Assembly (NCBI RefSeq): GCF_003182475.1
Contig: NZ_QGTS01000008.1
Span: 186,001 to 250,000, forward strand
DNA length: 64,000 nucleotides
Source of the DNA: Mangrovibacter plantisponsor
Lineage (GTDB): Bacteria > Pseudomonadota > Gammaproteobacteria > Enterobacterales > Enterobacteriaceae
Reading direction: 5' to 3'
This document shows, piece after piece, positions 17,032 to 25,501 of this stretch. The first letter of the stretch is position 1; each line of letters starts with the position of its first letter. The notes under the pieces were generated by a model. It was not told the DNA's origin. It made no database searches and saw nothing but the letters and a program-made list of their open reading frames with translations. A program made the position numbers and the translations under genes.

Positions 17032-18008
17032 AACCGCCTCCCCGCCATGGCGAATCCGGCCAGGCTGAACAGCAGCAACACAACCAGCGCACCACCCAGT
17101 GGCCAGGGGAACAGCGCCTGGCGCCAGGCATAACCCAGGGTTTCCACCCGTGCCGGGGTCATGGCATCAATGGCCTGCCACACCTGAGCCAGGCGTGAAG
17201 CCGAGCTGCCTGCCTGCCAGAACTGCCCCCCGGTTTGCTGCGCAATGATCTGTAACAGCGCCGTATCCACTTTATCCGGGCCGGTTGCCTGCGCATCGCC
17301 AAAGGCAATGGTGTGCACTTCCACATGGAGAGATACCGCCAGTTGTACCGCCATATCCGGTGCCAGGCGGGAAGCTGTGTCGTTACCGTCGGTTAATAAA
17401 ATCGCCATCCGGCTGGCTCTGGCATCCACACCGGTGTCCAGTAATTTCACGGCCACCGCCAGGGCATCGCCCACGGCAGTCTGTTGCCCGGCCATTCCCG
17501 CAGACAACTGGGTCACCCGCTCCAGCAACGCCTGCTTATCTTCACTGAGCGGCGCAAAGGGCCATGCCTGGTTGGCAAATATAACCAGCCCCATGCGGTC
17601 GGTTTTACGCCGGTTAATAAATTCCCGCACGGTATGCTGTACTGCCTGCAAGCGGGTTTGCCCGCCCGTGGCGTCACGGGTGTCCATTGATCCCGAGACA
17701 TCCAGCACCAGGACAACATTACGCAACGGTTTAATGATTTGTTGGGGAGGCAACAGGTATTCCGGGCGGGCAAGCGCACAAACTGCCAGCAGCCAGGCAA
17801 GCCAGAACCCGGCAGCCTGCCAGCGCCGGGGGGCTCGTGGCGGGTCAGACAATTGCAGCTCTGCCACCAGTTGGGGCAAAAAAGGAACACGCACCTGTGC
17901 TCCGGCATCCGGCGTTTTTCTGGTAAACAGCCCGGTAAGAAATGGCAGAGGTAACAACAACCAGACCCAGGGCCAGGCAAAGCTCAGGCGGGAAAGGAGT
18001 TCAGACAT
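17028..18008 (-). CDS. BatA-like VWA-domain membrane protein
   Basis: A 326-residue protein with membrane segments at about 10-25, 60-75 and near the C-terminus (305-322), and a VWA domain between. The MIDAS motif is intact (LDVSGSMD near residue 107), with the downstream threonine/aspartate site in LLTDGND. Such proteins sit in the inner membrane with the VWA domain in the periplasm and partner MoxR-type ATPases. It overlaps the DUF4381 gene by 8 bases and the next gene by 4. Confidence 0.85.
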   Translation of the reverse strand: MSELLSRLSFAWPWVWLLLPLPFLTGLFTRKTPDAGAQVRVPFLPQLVAELQLSDPPRAPRRWQAAGFWLAWLLAVCALARPEYLLPPQQIIKPLRNVVLVLDVSGSMDTRDATGGQTRLQAVQHTVREFINRRKTDRMGLVIFANQAWPFAPLSEDKQALLERVTQLSAGMAGQQTAVGDALAVAVKLLDTGVDARASRMAILLTDGNDTASRLAPDMAVQLAVSLHVEVHTIAFGDAQATGPDKVDTALLQIIAQQTGGQFWQAGSSASRLAQVWQAIDAMTPARVETLGYAWRQALFPWPLGGALVVLLLFSLAGFAMAGRRL

Positions 18009-18441
18009 CCGGTATCTCCTCCAGCCATTGCGCTATCTGCCCGCGGATACGTGCATTGACAGGTTCTGGTAACCGATTGTCTGGCTGGCAGTATTTTTCC
18101 GCCAGCGCTGTTACCAGGTCCGCATCAAGGGGCACCTGCGCCAGCACCTCCTCCACGCCCTGCAGGCGGCTGACTTCCGCACGCGGATGGTGCACCAGCA
18201 AAATACGCCGGACCACCACCAGCCATTCATCTGCATTATGCAGGTTGCGGGCCAGGGCTGATGCTTCACGGCGCCAGCGGTTGCGCCGCCAGCGGCCAAC
18301 GCGCAACAGCCCCCAGACACCGGCTACCAGCGCCAGGCCCGCAGCCAGCCAGTACCAGCCATCCGGCAACGGTAGCCAGGAAACAGGTTGTGGCAATGGA
18401 GGCAACGCCAGGTCTGGTACGGTAAAGCCTTTATCCAGCAT
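18001..18441 (-). CDS. DUF4381 family small membrane protein
   Basis: A 146-residue protein with one transmembrane segment (about 27-48, WYWLAAGLALVAGVWGLLRV) followed by a basic, helical cytoplasmic domain. Sequence pattern (LALPPLPQPVSWLPLPDGWYW) and position between DUF58 and VWA genes match the DUF4381 family that accompanies MoxR-VWA operons. Its start codon directly abuts the DUF58 stop and its end overlaps the VWA gene by 8 bases. Confidence 0.8.
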   Translation of the reverse strand: MLDKGFTVPDLALPPLPQPVSWLPLPDGWYWLAAGLALVAGVWGLLRVGRWRRNRWRREASALARNLHNADEWLVVVRRILLVHHPRAEVSRLQGVEEVLAQVPLDADLVTALAEKYCQPDNRLPEPVNARIRGQIAQWLEEIPDV

Positions 18442-19347
18442 TTACACCCCCGGCCTGAGTTGGGGCAATAACGGCTCGCTCACCACCAACTGGTTAACCC
18501 GGCACCCCGTGCGCGCCAGGCGGTTTTCCAGGGTCGCCAGGCGCGCGCAGGTCTGTTCGCGAATGCGTTGTTGTAATGAGGGTGTCAGCGAAACGGTAGT
18601 GCGCACCTGCTGGTAATACGCGCCCAGTTCGCCACTGGCGGGCAGCCGCAGGTGTAAATCATCCAGCATAATAAAGGCACTGATACTGCCACGGCGGCAT
18701 AACCTTGCCAGCAGGGTTTCACAGGCAGGGTCCAGGTCATGAAAATCACTGATAAACGCCAGCCAGGCGCCCGGCGGCATCATTTTATCCAGCCGAATAA
18801 GAACAGATAACAGCGTCACCGGCCCGGTAGTTCCGGACTGGTAACGCGCCGGTAGTGCAGCATTAAAGCTTTCCAGTGAAGCCAGCAGTGGGGGCAGGCT
18901 GGCGGCCGGGCTGCGGCAGGGAACAGGTTGTAACCGGTCATCACCAAATACCAGGCTGCCCAGCCGGTCGCCATCGTGCCAGGCCCGCCAGGCCAGCAGA
19001 GCGGCGGTCTGCGCCGCCGCAACGGATTTCATTTGCCCGCGGGTGGCAAAAAACATATCCAGCCGCTGGTCGGTACACACCAGTACCGGGCGTTCGCGCT
19101 CTTCATTGTACAGCCGCACCCAGGGTGTACGCAGGCGGGCTGTGGCCTGCCAGTCTATCAGGCGCACATCATCACCGGGCTGGTAACGGCGCAGGCTGTC
19201 GAAGTTAAGCCCGCGCCCGGTCTGCCGGGCCACTCTCTCCCCGGCCTGCGCCCCGGGAGGTAACTGCGCCGGGGGGTTACGCAGTTGCCGTGCCGCGGTC
19301 GCCAGCAACATTAGCTGTTCACGGGTGACAGTCATTTCACCAGGCAT
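18442..19347 (-). CDS. DUF58 domain protein (MoxR-associated)
   Basis: A 301-residue protein with the DUF58 signature GLNFDSLRRYQPGDDVRLID followed by W around residues 47-70. A VWA-like fold is common in the C-terminal half, but no clear DxSxS motif is seen. No signal peptide or membrane segment is evident. It is the universal partner of MoxR AAA ATPases and probably a cytoplasmic adaptor. The ATG at 19347 overlaps the MoxR stop by one base (TGATG). Confidence 0.87.
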   Translation of the reverse strand: MPGEMTVTREQLMLLATAARQLRNPPAQLPPGAQAGERVARQTGRGLNFDSLRRYQPGDDVRLIDWQATARLRTPWVRLYNEERERPVLVCTDQRLDMFFATRGQMKSVAAAQTAALLAWRAWHDGDRLGSLVFGDDRLQPVPCRSPAASLPPLLASLESFNAALPARYQSGTTGPVTLLSVLIRLDKMMPPGAWLAFISDFHDLDPACETLLARLCRRGSISAFIMLDDLHLRLPASGELGAYYQQVRTTVSLTPSLQQRIREQTCARLATLENRLARTGCRVNQLVVSEPLLPQLRPGV

Positions 19348-20339
19348 CAGGCCACCACCGCATCCAGCAGCATCTGTACCGCATCATCAGCCGTAATGTT
19401 GTCGGCACTGGCCTGGTAACTGAGCAGCAGCCGGTGGCGCAGTACCGCTGGTGCCACGGTATGAATATCTTCCGGTAACACGGCGTCGCGGCCAGATAAC
19501 CAGGCATGAGCCCTGGCACAACGGTCCAGTGCCAGGGTGCCACGCGGGCTGACGCCCAGCGCCAGGTAACTGGCGAATACCTCACTCACCACCGATGGCG
19601 TGCGGGTCATAGCCACCAAATTGACTATGTACTCCTCCATGGCAGGTGCCACATACAGGCTGGCGATGTCCCGCCAGCACGTGCTGATATCCGCCTGGCT
19701 CAGCACTACGTCAGGTTCGTTACTGGTCTGTGGCTTTTCACCCTGGTAGCGCGCCTGCTGCTCCTGGCGCACCAGTTGCATCACCCGCTGTTCATGCTCT
19801 TTACTGGGGTAACCCACCTGCACTTTCATCAAAAACCTGTCCAGTTGGGCTTCCGGCAATGGCCAGGTCCCTTCCTGGTCGATGGGGTTTTGAGTTGCCA
19901 TAACCATAAACACGCCGGGCAGCGGCCAGGTTTTCCCGGCCACCGTCACATGGCGCTCTTCCATGGCCTCCAGTAGGGCCGACTGCACCCGGGCCGAAGC
20001 CCGGTTGATTTCATCTGCCAGAATGATGTTGCCGAACACGGGGCCAGGCCGGAAGCGGAACTGGTCTTCCTCTCTGGTGGCCTGCTGCTGGTAAATTTCA
20101 CTGCCGGTAATATCTGAAGGCAGTAAATCCGGGGTGAACTGAATGCGGCGGAATTCGCCTTCGACATGTTCTGCCAGCGCCCGCACTGCACGGGTTTTTG
20201 CCAGCCCCGGCAGCCCTTCGAGCAACACATGCCCGTCGCACAGCAGGGCAATAACCAGCATCCGCACCAGGTTTTCCTGCCCCAGCACCTGCCGGTTCAT
20301 GGCGGCTTCCAGCGCCAGCATTTTTTCACGTGGCGTCAT
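19347..20339 (-). CDS. MoxR-family AAA+ ATPase
   Basis: A 330-residue AAA+ protein. Walker A is GLPGLAKT (42-49), Walker B is IILADEINRA near 108, and the sensor-1 region has VMATQNPIDQEGT; all are MoxR hallmarks. MoxR proteins act with VWA partners as chaperones for maturation or metal/cofactor insertion in enzymes. It overlaps the upstream sulfatase-maturase gene by 4 bases and the downstream DUF58 gene by one, so its expression is tied to sulfatase maturation. Confidence 0.92.
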   Translation of the reverse strand: MTPREKMLALEAAMNRQVLGQENLVRMLVIALLCDGHVLLEGLPGLAKTRAVRALAEHVEGEFRRIQFTPDLLPSDITGSEIYQQQATREEDQFRFRPGPVFGNIILADEINRASARVQSALLEAMEERHVTVAGKTWPLPGVFMVMATQNPIDQEGTWPLPEAQLDRFLMKVQVGYPSKEHEQRVMQLVRQEQQARYQGEKPQTSNEPDVVLSQADISTCWRDIASLYVAPAMEEYIVNLVAMTRTPSVVSEVFASYLALGVSPRGTLALDRCARAHAWLSGRDAVLPEDIHTVAPAVLRHRLLLSYQASADNITADDAVQMLLDAVVA

Positions 20340-21631
20340 AGCACCTTCTCCTGGTCCGGGTGTTTCAGCAGCACGGCAATCCCGGCCAGAATGGGGGCCG
20401 AATAGTCAAAAAAGGCTTTGATGCCCGGGCAGAGATAATTCAGCCCGGCCTCACCGTCTTTGGTGCGTACCAGGCGGTTTTTGGGGCATTCCCCCCAGCA
20501 CAGTTTCAGGTGTGGGCAGCGTTTACAGTCGCCCGGCAGGGTATCGCGCTTGCCAAACCCGAAGGCTTTCTGGCGCTCTGAAATTGCCATATGGGCAAGG
20601 CGTGCATCAGCCAGGTTGCCCAGCCGGTATTCCGGGTATACATAGTGGTCACAGGAAAAAATATCGCCATTTTTTTCAATAGCCAGCCCCTTCCCGCAGA
20701 ACTCTGCTGTCACACAGATTTGCGCCGGCATGCCCATGGTCTGGGCCACAGCCGTTTCAAACAGGTTAACCTGCACCCGCCCAAGGTCGTTATTCACCCA
20801 CTCTTCGAAGACCGTAATCAGAAAACGCCCCCACTCTTCTGGGTCTACTGACCAGTCGGTGACGATGGAATCCAGATCGCCAGGTTTTGCCCGCCGGGTA
20901 CCAGTCACCGGAATGGAATCATCCTGCCAAAACTGCGGTGCCGTTTGCTGAAATTCCCGGGCTTCCACGCAGGGGTTGAACTGGATATAAGTGACACCCA
21001 ACTCCCGAGTGAGAAAACGGTATACCTCCAGCGGGAACCGGGCATTGGTGTTATTGACAGTGACCAGGGCATTAAAAGGCACCTGGTGGCGTTTCAGGGC
21101 TGCCACACCTTCCATCACGCGGGCAAAGGTGGGCTTGCCGCTCCGGGTGACCCGGTGGTGGTCATGCAACTGTTCCGGGCCGTCTATCGATAACCCCACC
21201 AGAAAATGGTGCGCTTTCAGCCAGGCAGCCCATTCATCATTGATCAGCAGGCCGTTGGTTTGCAGGTCATTCTCAATACGCTGGCCGGGTTTCTGGTATT
21301 TTTTCTGGAATGCCACCACTTTGTCGAACCAGGCAAGCCCCATCAGGGTGGGTTCGCCCCCCTGCCAGGAAAACACCACCTGGTCGCCATCCTGGCTGTC
21401 GATATACTGGCGGATAAAATTTTCCAGAACCTCGTCGGACATATCTTCGCGCCGGTTCTGGTGCAACAGGTGTTCTTTGTGCAGGTAAAAACAGTAGGTG
21501 CAGTCGATATTGCAGCGTGAGCCGGTGGGTTTTGCCATCACGTGGAAGCGCCGCTGGTACGCCGGGCCTTTGCCCTGATATTTTTCAGCTGAGGGTAAAG
21601 CGGTAACGGGCAGCGTGGTGCTGTGCTTCAT
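20336..21631 (-). CDS. Anaerobic sulfatase-maturating enzyme (radical SAM)
   Basis: A 431-residue radical-SAM protein with the CxxxCxxC cluster motif at C40, C44, C47 (CNIDCTYC) and a C-terminal SPASM-type cysteine region (CKRCPHLKLCWGECPKNR near 370-390) holding auxiliary Fe-S clusters. It oxidises the active-site serine or cysteine of sulfatases to formylglycine without oxygen. The adjacent sulfatase has a Ser-type site, which requires this enzyme class (AtsB/AslB). It is 50 bases downstream of the sulfatase and overlaps moxR. Confidence 0.92.
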   Translation of the reverse strand: MKHSTTLPVTALPSAEKYQGKGPAYQRRFHVMAKPTGSRCNIDCTYCFYLHKEHLLHQNRREDMSDEVLENFIRQYIDSQDGDQVVFSWQGGEPTLMGLAWFDKVVAFQKKYQKPGQRIENDLQTNGLLINDEWAAWLKAHHFLVGLSIDGPEQLHDHHRVTRSGKPTFARVMEGVAALKRHQVPFNALVTVNNTNARFPLEVYRFLTRELGVTYIQFNPCVEAREFQQTAPQFWQDDSIPVTGTRRAKPGDLDSIVTDWSVDPEEWGRFLITVFEEWVNNDLGRVQVNLFETAVAQTMGMPAQICVTAEFCGKGLAIEKNGDIFSCDHYVYPEYRLGNLADARLAHMAISERQKAFGFGKRDTLPGDCKRCPHLKLCWGECPKNRLVRTKDGEAGLNYLCPGIKAFFDYSAPILAGIAVLLKHPDQEKVL

Positions 21632-21643
21632 AAAACCTCCGTT

Positions 21644-21668
21644 AACCGGGCAGCTCCCCTGCCCGGTT
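21644..21668 (-). other. Intercistronic hairpin between sulfatase and maturase genes
   Basis: A perfect 10-bp stem AACCGGGCAG/CTGCCCGGTT with a five-base loop fills the 50-base gap between the sulfatase stop and the maturase start. No T-run follows, so it is probably not a full terminator. It may protect the sulfatase mRNA or lower expression downstream. Confidence 0.6.
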
Positions 21669-21681
21669 GTGGGTAACCCAA

Positions 21682-23262
21682 TCAGTTCCTGACTGACATC
21701 CCTTCATCCAGCAATGCCTGGACATCGCCCACGGTGAAAGAGCCCGGTTTCTGGCGGGGTGGGAACTCTTTGAAGCTTGCCAGCATATTCGCGACATATT
21801 TCTGTGCGCCGCCCAGCAGGAAGGCCCGGTTATAGAACCAGGCGTTGTAATCCATACCGGAATCGCCACGCTCCAGCGGGTCCACTTCCAGGTCGAACAG
21901 CATCGGCGTGCGCAGGCGGGTGAACGGGTAACGCCACACATCAATGCCGGAGTGTTCCTGAATCATGAAGTGCGCTTTCCAGCGGCCATAACGCATGGCC
22001 AGCAAGTCACCGTCATCACTCCAGTAGAAGAACTCTTTACGCTGGTCTGGCCCTTTCCCAGTCAGGAAATCGAGCTGGTTATAGCCATCAAGGTGCACCT
22101 TGTAGGTGATAGTCGGCGTTTTATAGCCTTTGAGTAGTTGCTGTTTGATATCCGGGTCACCTGCCGCCGCTACCAGCGTAGGGAACCAGTCGTTGCTGGC
22201 GAAAATATCGTTGATGACTGTGCCTGGTTTAATATGCCCCGGCCATTTGATCATGGCAGGCACCCGGAAGCCGCCTTCCCAGCCGGTATTTTTTTCACCA
22301 CGGAACGGTGTCATCCCGGCATCCGGCCAGGTGGCAATCATGGGCCCGTTATCGGTGGTATAGATAACAATGGTGTTATCCTCAATGCCGAGATCTTTAA
22401 TTTTCTGCAGCACTTCACCAATCATTTTGTCATGCTCGACCATCCCGTCGGCATAGGTGCCCAGGCCGGTGACACCCTGGCTGTCCGGTTTCAGGTGGGT
22501 GTGGTTATGCATCCTGGTCGTGTTGAACCAGGCAAAGAACGGCTTCCCGGCTTTCACCTGACGCGACATAAAGTCGTTGTTGGCGGCAAGGAACTCCTGG
22601 TCCACAGTTTCCATACGTTTCACGGTCAGCGGGCCGGTATCTTCCACCTTGCCGTCTGCCGTACTTTTCAGCACGCCACGCGGGCCAAACATTTTGCGGA
22701 ATTCAGGGTCTTTCGGGTAGTCCGGGTTTTCCGGCTCTTCTTCGGCATTAAGGTGATAGAGGTTGCCGACAAATTCATCAAAACCGTGAGCGGTGGGCAG
22801 GAACTCATCCCGATCACCCAGGTGGTTTTTACCGAACTGGCCGGTGGCGTAGCCCAGTTGTTTGAGGACATTGGCAATGGTCGGGTCCTCTTTTTGGATC
22901 CCCTGCGGCGCGCCCGGCATCCCGACTTTACTCAGCCCGGTACGAAACGGCATCTGGCCGGTGATAAAAGCCGAGCGCCCGGCAGTGGAACTTTGCTCCG
23001 CATAATAAGAGGTAAACTTCGCCCCCTCGGCGGCGATGCTGTCAATGTTTGGGGTTTTATAGCCCATCATCCCCTGGTTATAGGTACTAAGGTTCCAGTA
23101 GCCAACGTCATCACCAAAGATAACAACGATGTTTGGCTTAGCCGGATTTTGCTCAGGCGCGGTTGGTGAAGTGCTTGCCGGGGCGGCATACACCGTGCTG
23201 GCACAACATACGACAGATAACGTGGCAGCTAACAGCGATTTACAAAACGGGACTTTTGTCAT
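21682..23262 (-). CDS. Periplasmic Ser-type sulfatase
   Basis: A 526-residue arylsulfatase-family protein with a signal peptide (cleaved near AYA/VYA at 24-28). The metal-binding motif is FGDDVG (D51, D52). The formylglycine site is S92-T-A-G-R96, i.e. the S-x-A-x-R form known from Klebsiella AtsA rather than C-x-P-x-R; it is followed by SAFITGQMPFRTG. GKNHLGD and TDNGP are other conserved parts. Formylglycine must be made from Ser92 by the anaerobic maturase encoded next. It hydrolyses a sulfate ester in the periplasm; substrate unknown. GGAG precedes the start at 23262. Confidence 0.93.
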   Translation of the reverse strand: MTKVPFCKSLLAATLSVVCCASTVYAAPASTSPTAPEQNPAKPNIVVIFGDDVGYWNLSTYNQGMMGYKTPNIDSIAAEGAKFTSYYAEQSSTAGRSAFITGQMPFRTGLSKVGMPGAPQGIQKEDPTIANVLKQLGYATGQFGKNHLGDRDEFLPTAHGFDEFVGNLYHLNAEEEPENPDYPKDPEFRKMFGPRGVLKSTADGKVEDTGPLTVKRMETVDQEFLAANNDFMSRQVKAGKPFFAWFNTTRMHNHTHLKPDSQGVTGLGTYADGMVEHDKMIGEVLQKIKDLGIEDNTIVIYTTDNGPMIATWPDAGMTPFRGEKNTGWEGGFRVPAMIKWPGHIKPGTVINDIFASNDWFPTLVAAAGDPDIKQQLLKGYKTPTITYKVHLDGYNQLDFLTGKGPDQRKEFFYWSDDGDLLAMRYGRWKAHFMIQEHSGIDVWRYPFTRLRTPMLFDLEVDPLERGDSGMDYNAWFYNRAFLLGGAQKYVANMLASFKEFPPRQKPGSFTVGDVQALLDEGMSVRN

Positions 23263-23365
23263 TTCTGTGCTCCGATTATTGTGGTCACATCAGGTTCTGG
23301 ATTTTTTTCACCATAACATTTAGTTACACCACCTTCAGTTCCTCTTCCTGGAATGTCCTATCTTC

Positions 23366-24556
23366 TTAGAATGTCTGGGTGAAATTCATACTAAAAAAAT
23401 AGAGTGCCGGGTTGTGGTAACTCCCTTTCACTAGCGGCGAAGAAACCGAGGAGGACTGGAGATCGACATATTCGAATGCCGCGCCAATTTGTTGCGTACC
23501 CGACAATTGGTATTGCGCACCCACCCCATAACGCCACGCGTTACCTGTAGGCATAGTCATCGACGCATCGCTCTGGGAACGGTAGAAGCTGCTGTCATAA
23601 GCAACCCCTGTATTCAGGTGCCAGTCCGGGGTTGGGCGAAACTGAAGCCCGAGCGCAGTATGCCAGGTATCCCGCAGGCGCGAGTTACCTTCAACTTCAT
23701 TGCCGGCGACATAGATTTGGCTGTTACTGTAGGCGCTCCAGTCCTGCCAGCCCAAATCCCCCATCACTGACCAGCGAGGGTTGATGTCGTAAACAGCGCT
23801 CAGCATGAGTTGCGCGGGCGTGCTCACATCAGCAGCAATGGGCAAGATATAAGGCGTATTATTGAGTTGTGCGATACGCACCTGGTTATTGATATTGAAG
23901 TGGTAGTCAGTTTTGCTGGTGTAAGTAAGCCCGACACGGGTTTGTGGTGTCAGGTCGAACAATATTCCGAGCCGGTAATTCAGCGCCCAGTCATGGTCGG
24001 TTTGTTTTTTATCTTCACCTGAAACATCCCGTGTTAGCGAGAGAAAACCATAATTAATTCCGATGCCGGCACCCACAGAAACCCTGTCGCTCAGTTTCCA
24101 GCCCACAGCAGGGCTCAACGTCATTGCCAGCAGGGTGCTTTTTTTCAGTACTGCATCCCCTGCCCAGTTACCGAAATCCAGCCCCAGTCCGTAATTGCCA
24201 TACAGGCCTAAACCCGCAGAAACCCGGTCATTAATTTGCTGGCGCCAAAATACACTGGAGGCAGGAAACCAGCCAATAGTATTCCCCGGGCTTTTCCCTT
24301 GTAAAACCGCGTCATTATCCAGCTGGTAGTTGGTGTCACCATATAAGGCCTGGATACCACCGGTCAGCATATTGCCAGATAAGCGGGTCAGCCCGGCGGG
24401 GTTGGTCACCAGCGTGGAAGCGTCGCCTGCGCGGGCCGCCTGCCCGGCGCCAGCCAGCCCCAAATCTTCCGTTGCCATCTCATACAGATAAAGGCCACTG
24501 GCATAAGACACACCAGTAAACATCAGGCCAAGAAGCACAGCACCCTGTCTGACCAT
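23366..24556 (-). CDS. FadL/OmpP1-family outer membrane channel
   Basis: A 396-residue protein from ATG 24556 (an upstream in-frame GTG is less likely). The signal peptide ends near SYA. The mature N-terminus has the FadL hatch signature GLAGAGQAARAGDASTLVTNPAGL, and the protein ends in phenylalanine as outer-membrane barrels do. FadL-type barrels take up hydrophobic compounds such as fatty acids and aromatics. It lies 103 bases upstream of the sulfatase on the same strand, so it may bring the organic sulfate ester, or move the product. It is not the housekeeping FadL by length (446 in E. coli). Confidence 0.85.
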   Translation of the reverse strand: MVRQGAVLLGLMFTGVSYASGLYLYEMATEDLGLAGAGQAARAGDASTLVTNPAGLTRLSGNMLTGGIQALYGDTNYQLDNDAVLQGKSPGNTIGWFPASSVFWRQQINDRVSAGLGLYGNYGLGLDFGNWAGDAVLKKSTLLAMTLSPAVGWKLSDRVSVGAGIGINYGFLSLTRDVSGEDKKQTDHDWALNYRLGILFDLTPQTRVGLTYTSKTDYHFNINNQVRIAQLNNTPYILPIAADVSTPAQLMLSAVYDINPRWSVMGDLGWQDWSAYSNSQIYVAGNEVEGNSRLRDTWHTALGLQFRPTPDWHLNTGVAYDSSFYRSQSDASMTMPTGNAWRYGVGAQYQLSGTQQIGAAFEYVDLQSSSVSSPLVKGSYHNPALYFFSMNFTQTF

Positions 24557-24574
24557 ATATTGCCCGTTTATCAC

Positions 24575-24951
24575 ATATATTGGTTAATTACAGGCCGTTA
24601 CAGCCTGTACGGAACAGCCTGATTTCAGGTACAAACCCGCCATCGCCCTTATTCCCGGGCGCAGAAAGGCGGTGTTGCAAGTATTGCCACACAGTTACGT
24701 CACCTTACGGCAAAAAAGATTTATTAAATAAAATTAAGATTTGGTAATAAGTAATAAATGTAGATAAACCCGCAGCTTTCGCAAGTGTAATTCGGTGGAA
24801 TTGAACAGTGAGGCGAGAAAGTTTTATTGCTGGCAGAGCAGGTTAGCCGTGAAGGAATTGCATTAGGATAAATCTTATAAAAATAGCAGGCAGGTAACCG
24901 CTGAATTGGTGCGCCACACCTGCCCGATATGCTATGCGTTATTGCGGAATA
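24575..24951. other. Intergenic region, no gene seen
   Basis: About 375 bases, AT-rich in the centre, between the FadL-like gene start and the fliE stop. No convincing open frame, hairpin or binding site was recognised. It must hold the promoter of the FadL-like gene. Confidence 0.5.
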
Positions 24952-25272
24952 CTACACCTGCATGGACATAATATCCTGGTAGGCTGCCACCAGCTTATTA
25001 CGCACCTGAACGCCCATTTGCAAAGAAATATTGGCTTTTTGCGCATCCACCATCACGTCATTCAGTGCCACGCCAGGCGTACCCAATTCAAATTTTTGAT
25101 ACTGAGCGCGTGCGGCATTCTGTGTGTCACTGATACGGTCCAGTGCAGACTTTAATTCACCAGCAAAACTGACACCGCCATTTTGCGCCGTGGTGTCCAC
25201 GTCTTTGTTTCCTGCGGCGATGGCAGTGGCCTGAAGCTGCTGCAGTACGCTTTCGATGCCCTGAATTGCCAT
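24952..25272 (-). CDS. fliE: Flagellar hook-basal body complex protein FliE
   Basis: A 106-residue FliE with the conserved C-terminus [26 protein letters not shown]. FliE joins the MS ring and the proximal rod and is the first rod component exported. It is transcribed alone on the minus strand, divergent from fliF, as in E. coli; the 229-base gap between them should hold the FlhDC-activated divergent promoters. Confidence 0.97.
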   Translation of the reverse strand: MAIQGIESVLQQLQATAIAAGNKDVDTTAQNGGVSFAGELKSALDRISDTQNAARAQYQKFELGTPGVALNDVMVDAQKANISLQMGVQVRNKLVAAYQDIMSMQV

Positions 25273-25501
25273 GACTGACTCCTGATTACCTTTATGAGTG
25301 TTGGCAAGACTAGCATGAGCGCCTGAAGATAAAAGCGCTAAATAACGTCAAAAAGTTCAGCTTATTGAGGCATCGAATTCCCCACAAACGCAAATAATAA
25401 CATAGCCATTATTGTGGAACTTTTGTCGTGTTGCCGACCCGGGAGTCTGCTTTGTTTTATTACTCGAATAACTTTGACACCGCTGAGAAGAGAGGCGAGC
25501 A

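Noticed and set aside
22138-23169. A 343-codon open frame on the plus strand
   Set aside because: It lies entirely opposite the sulfatase gene, has no family features or ribosome site, and is a shadow frame of GC-biased codon use.
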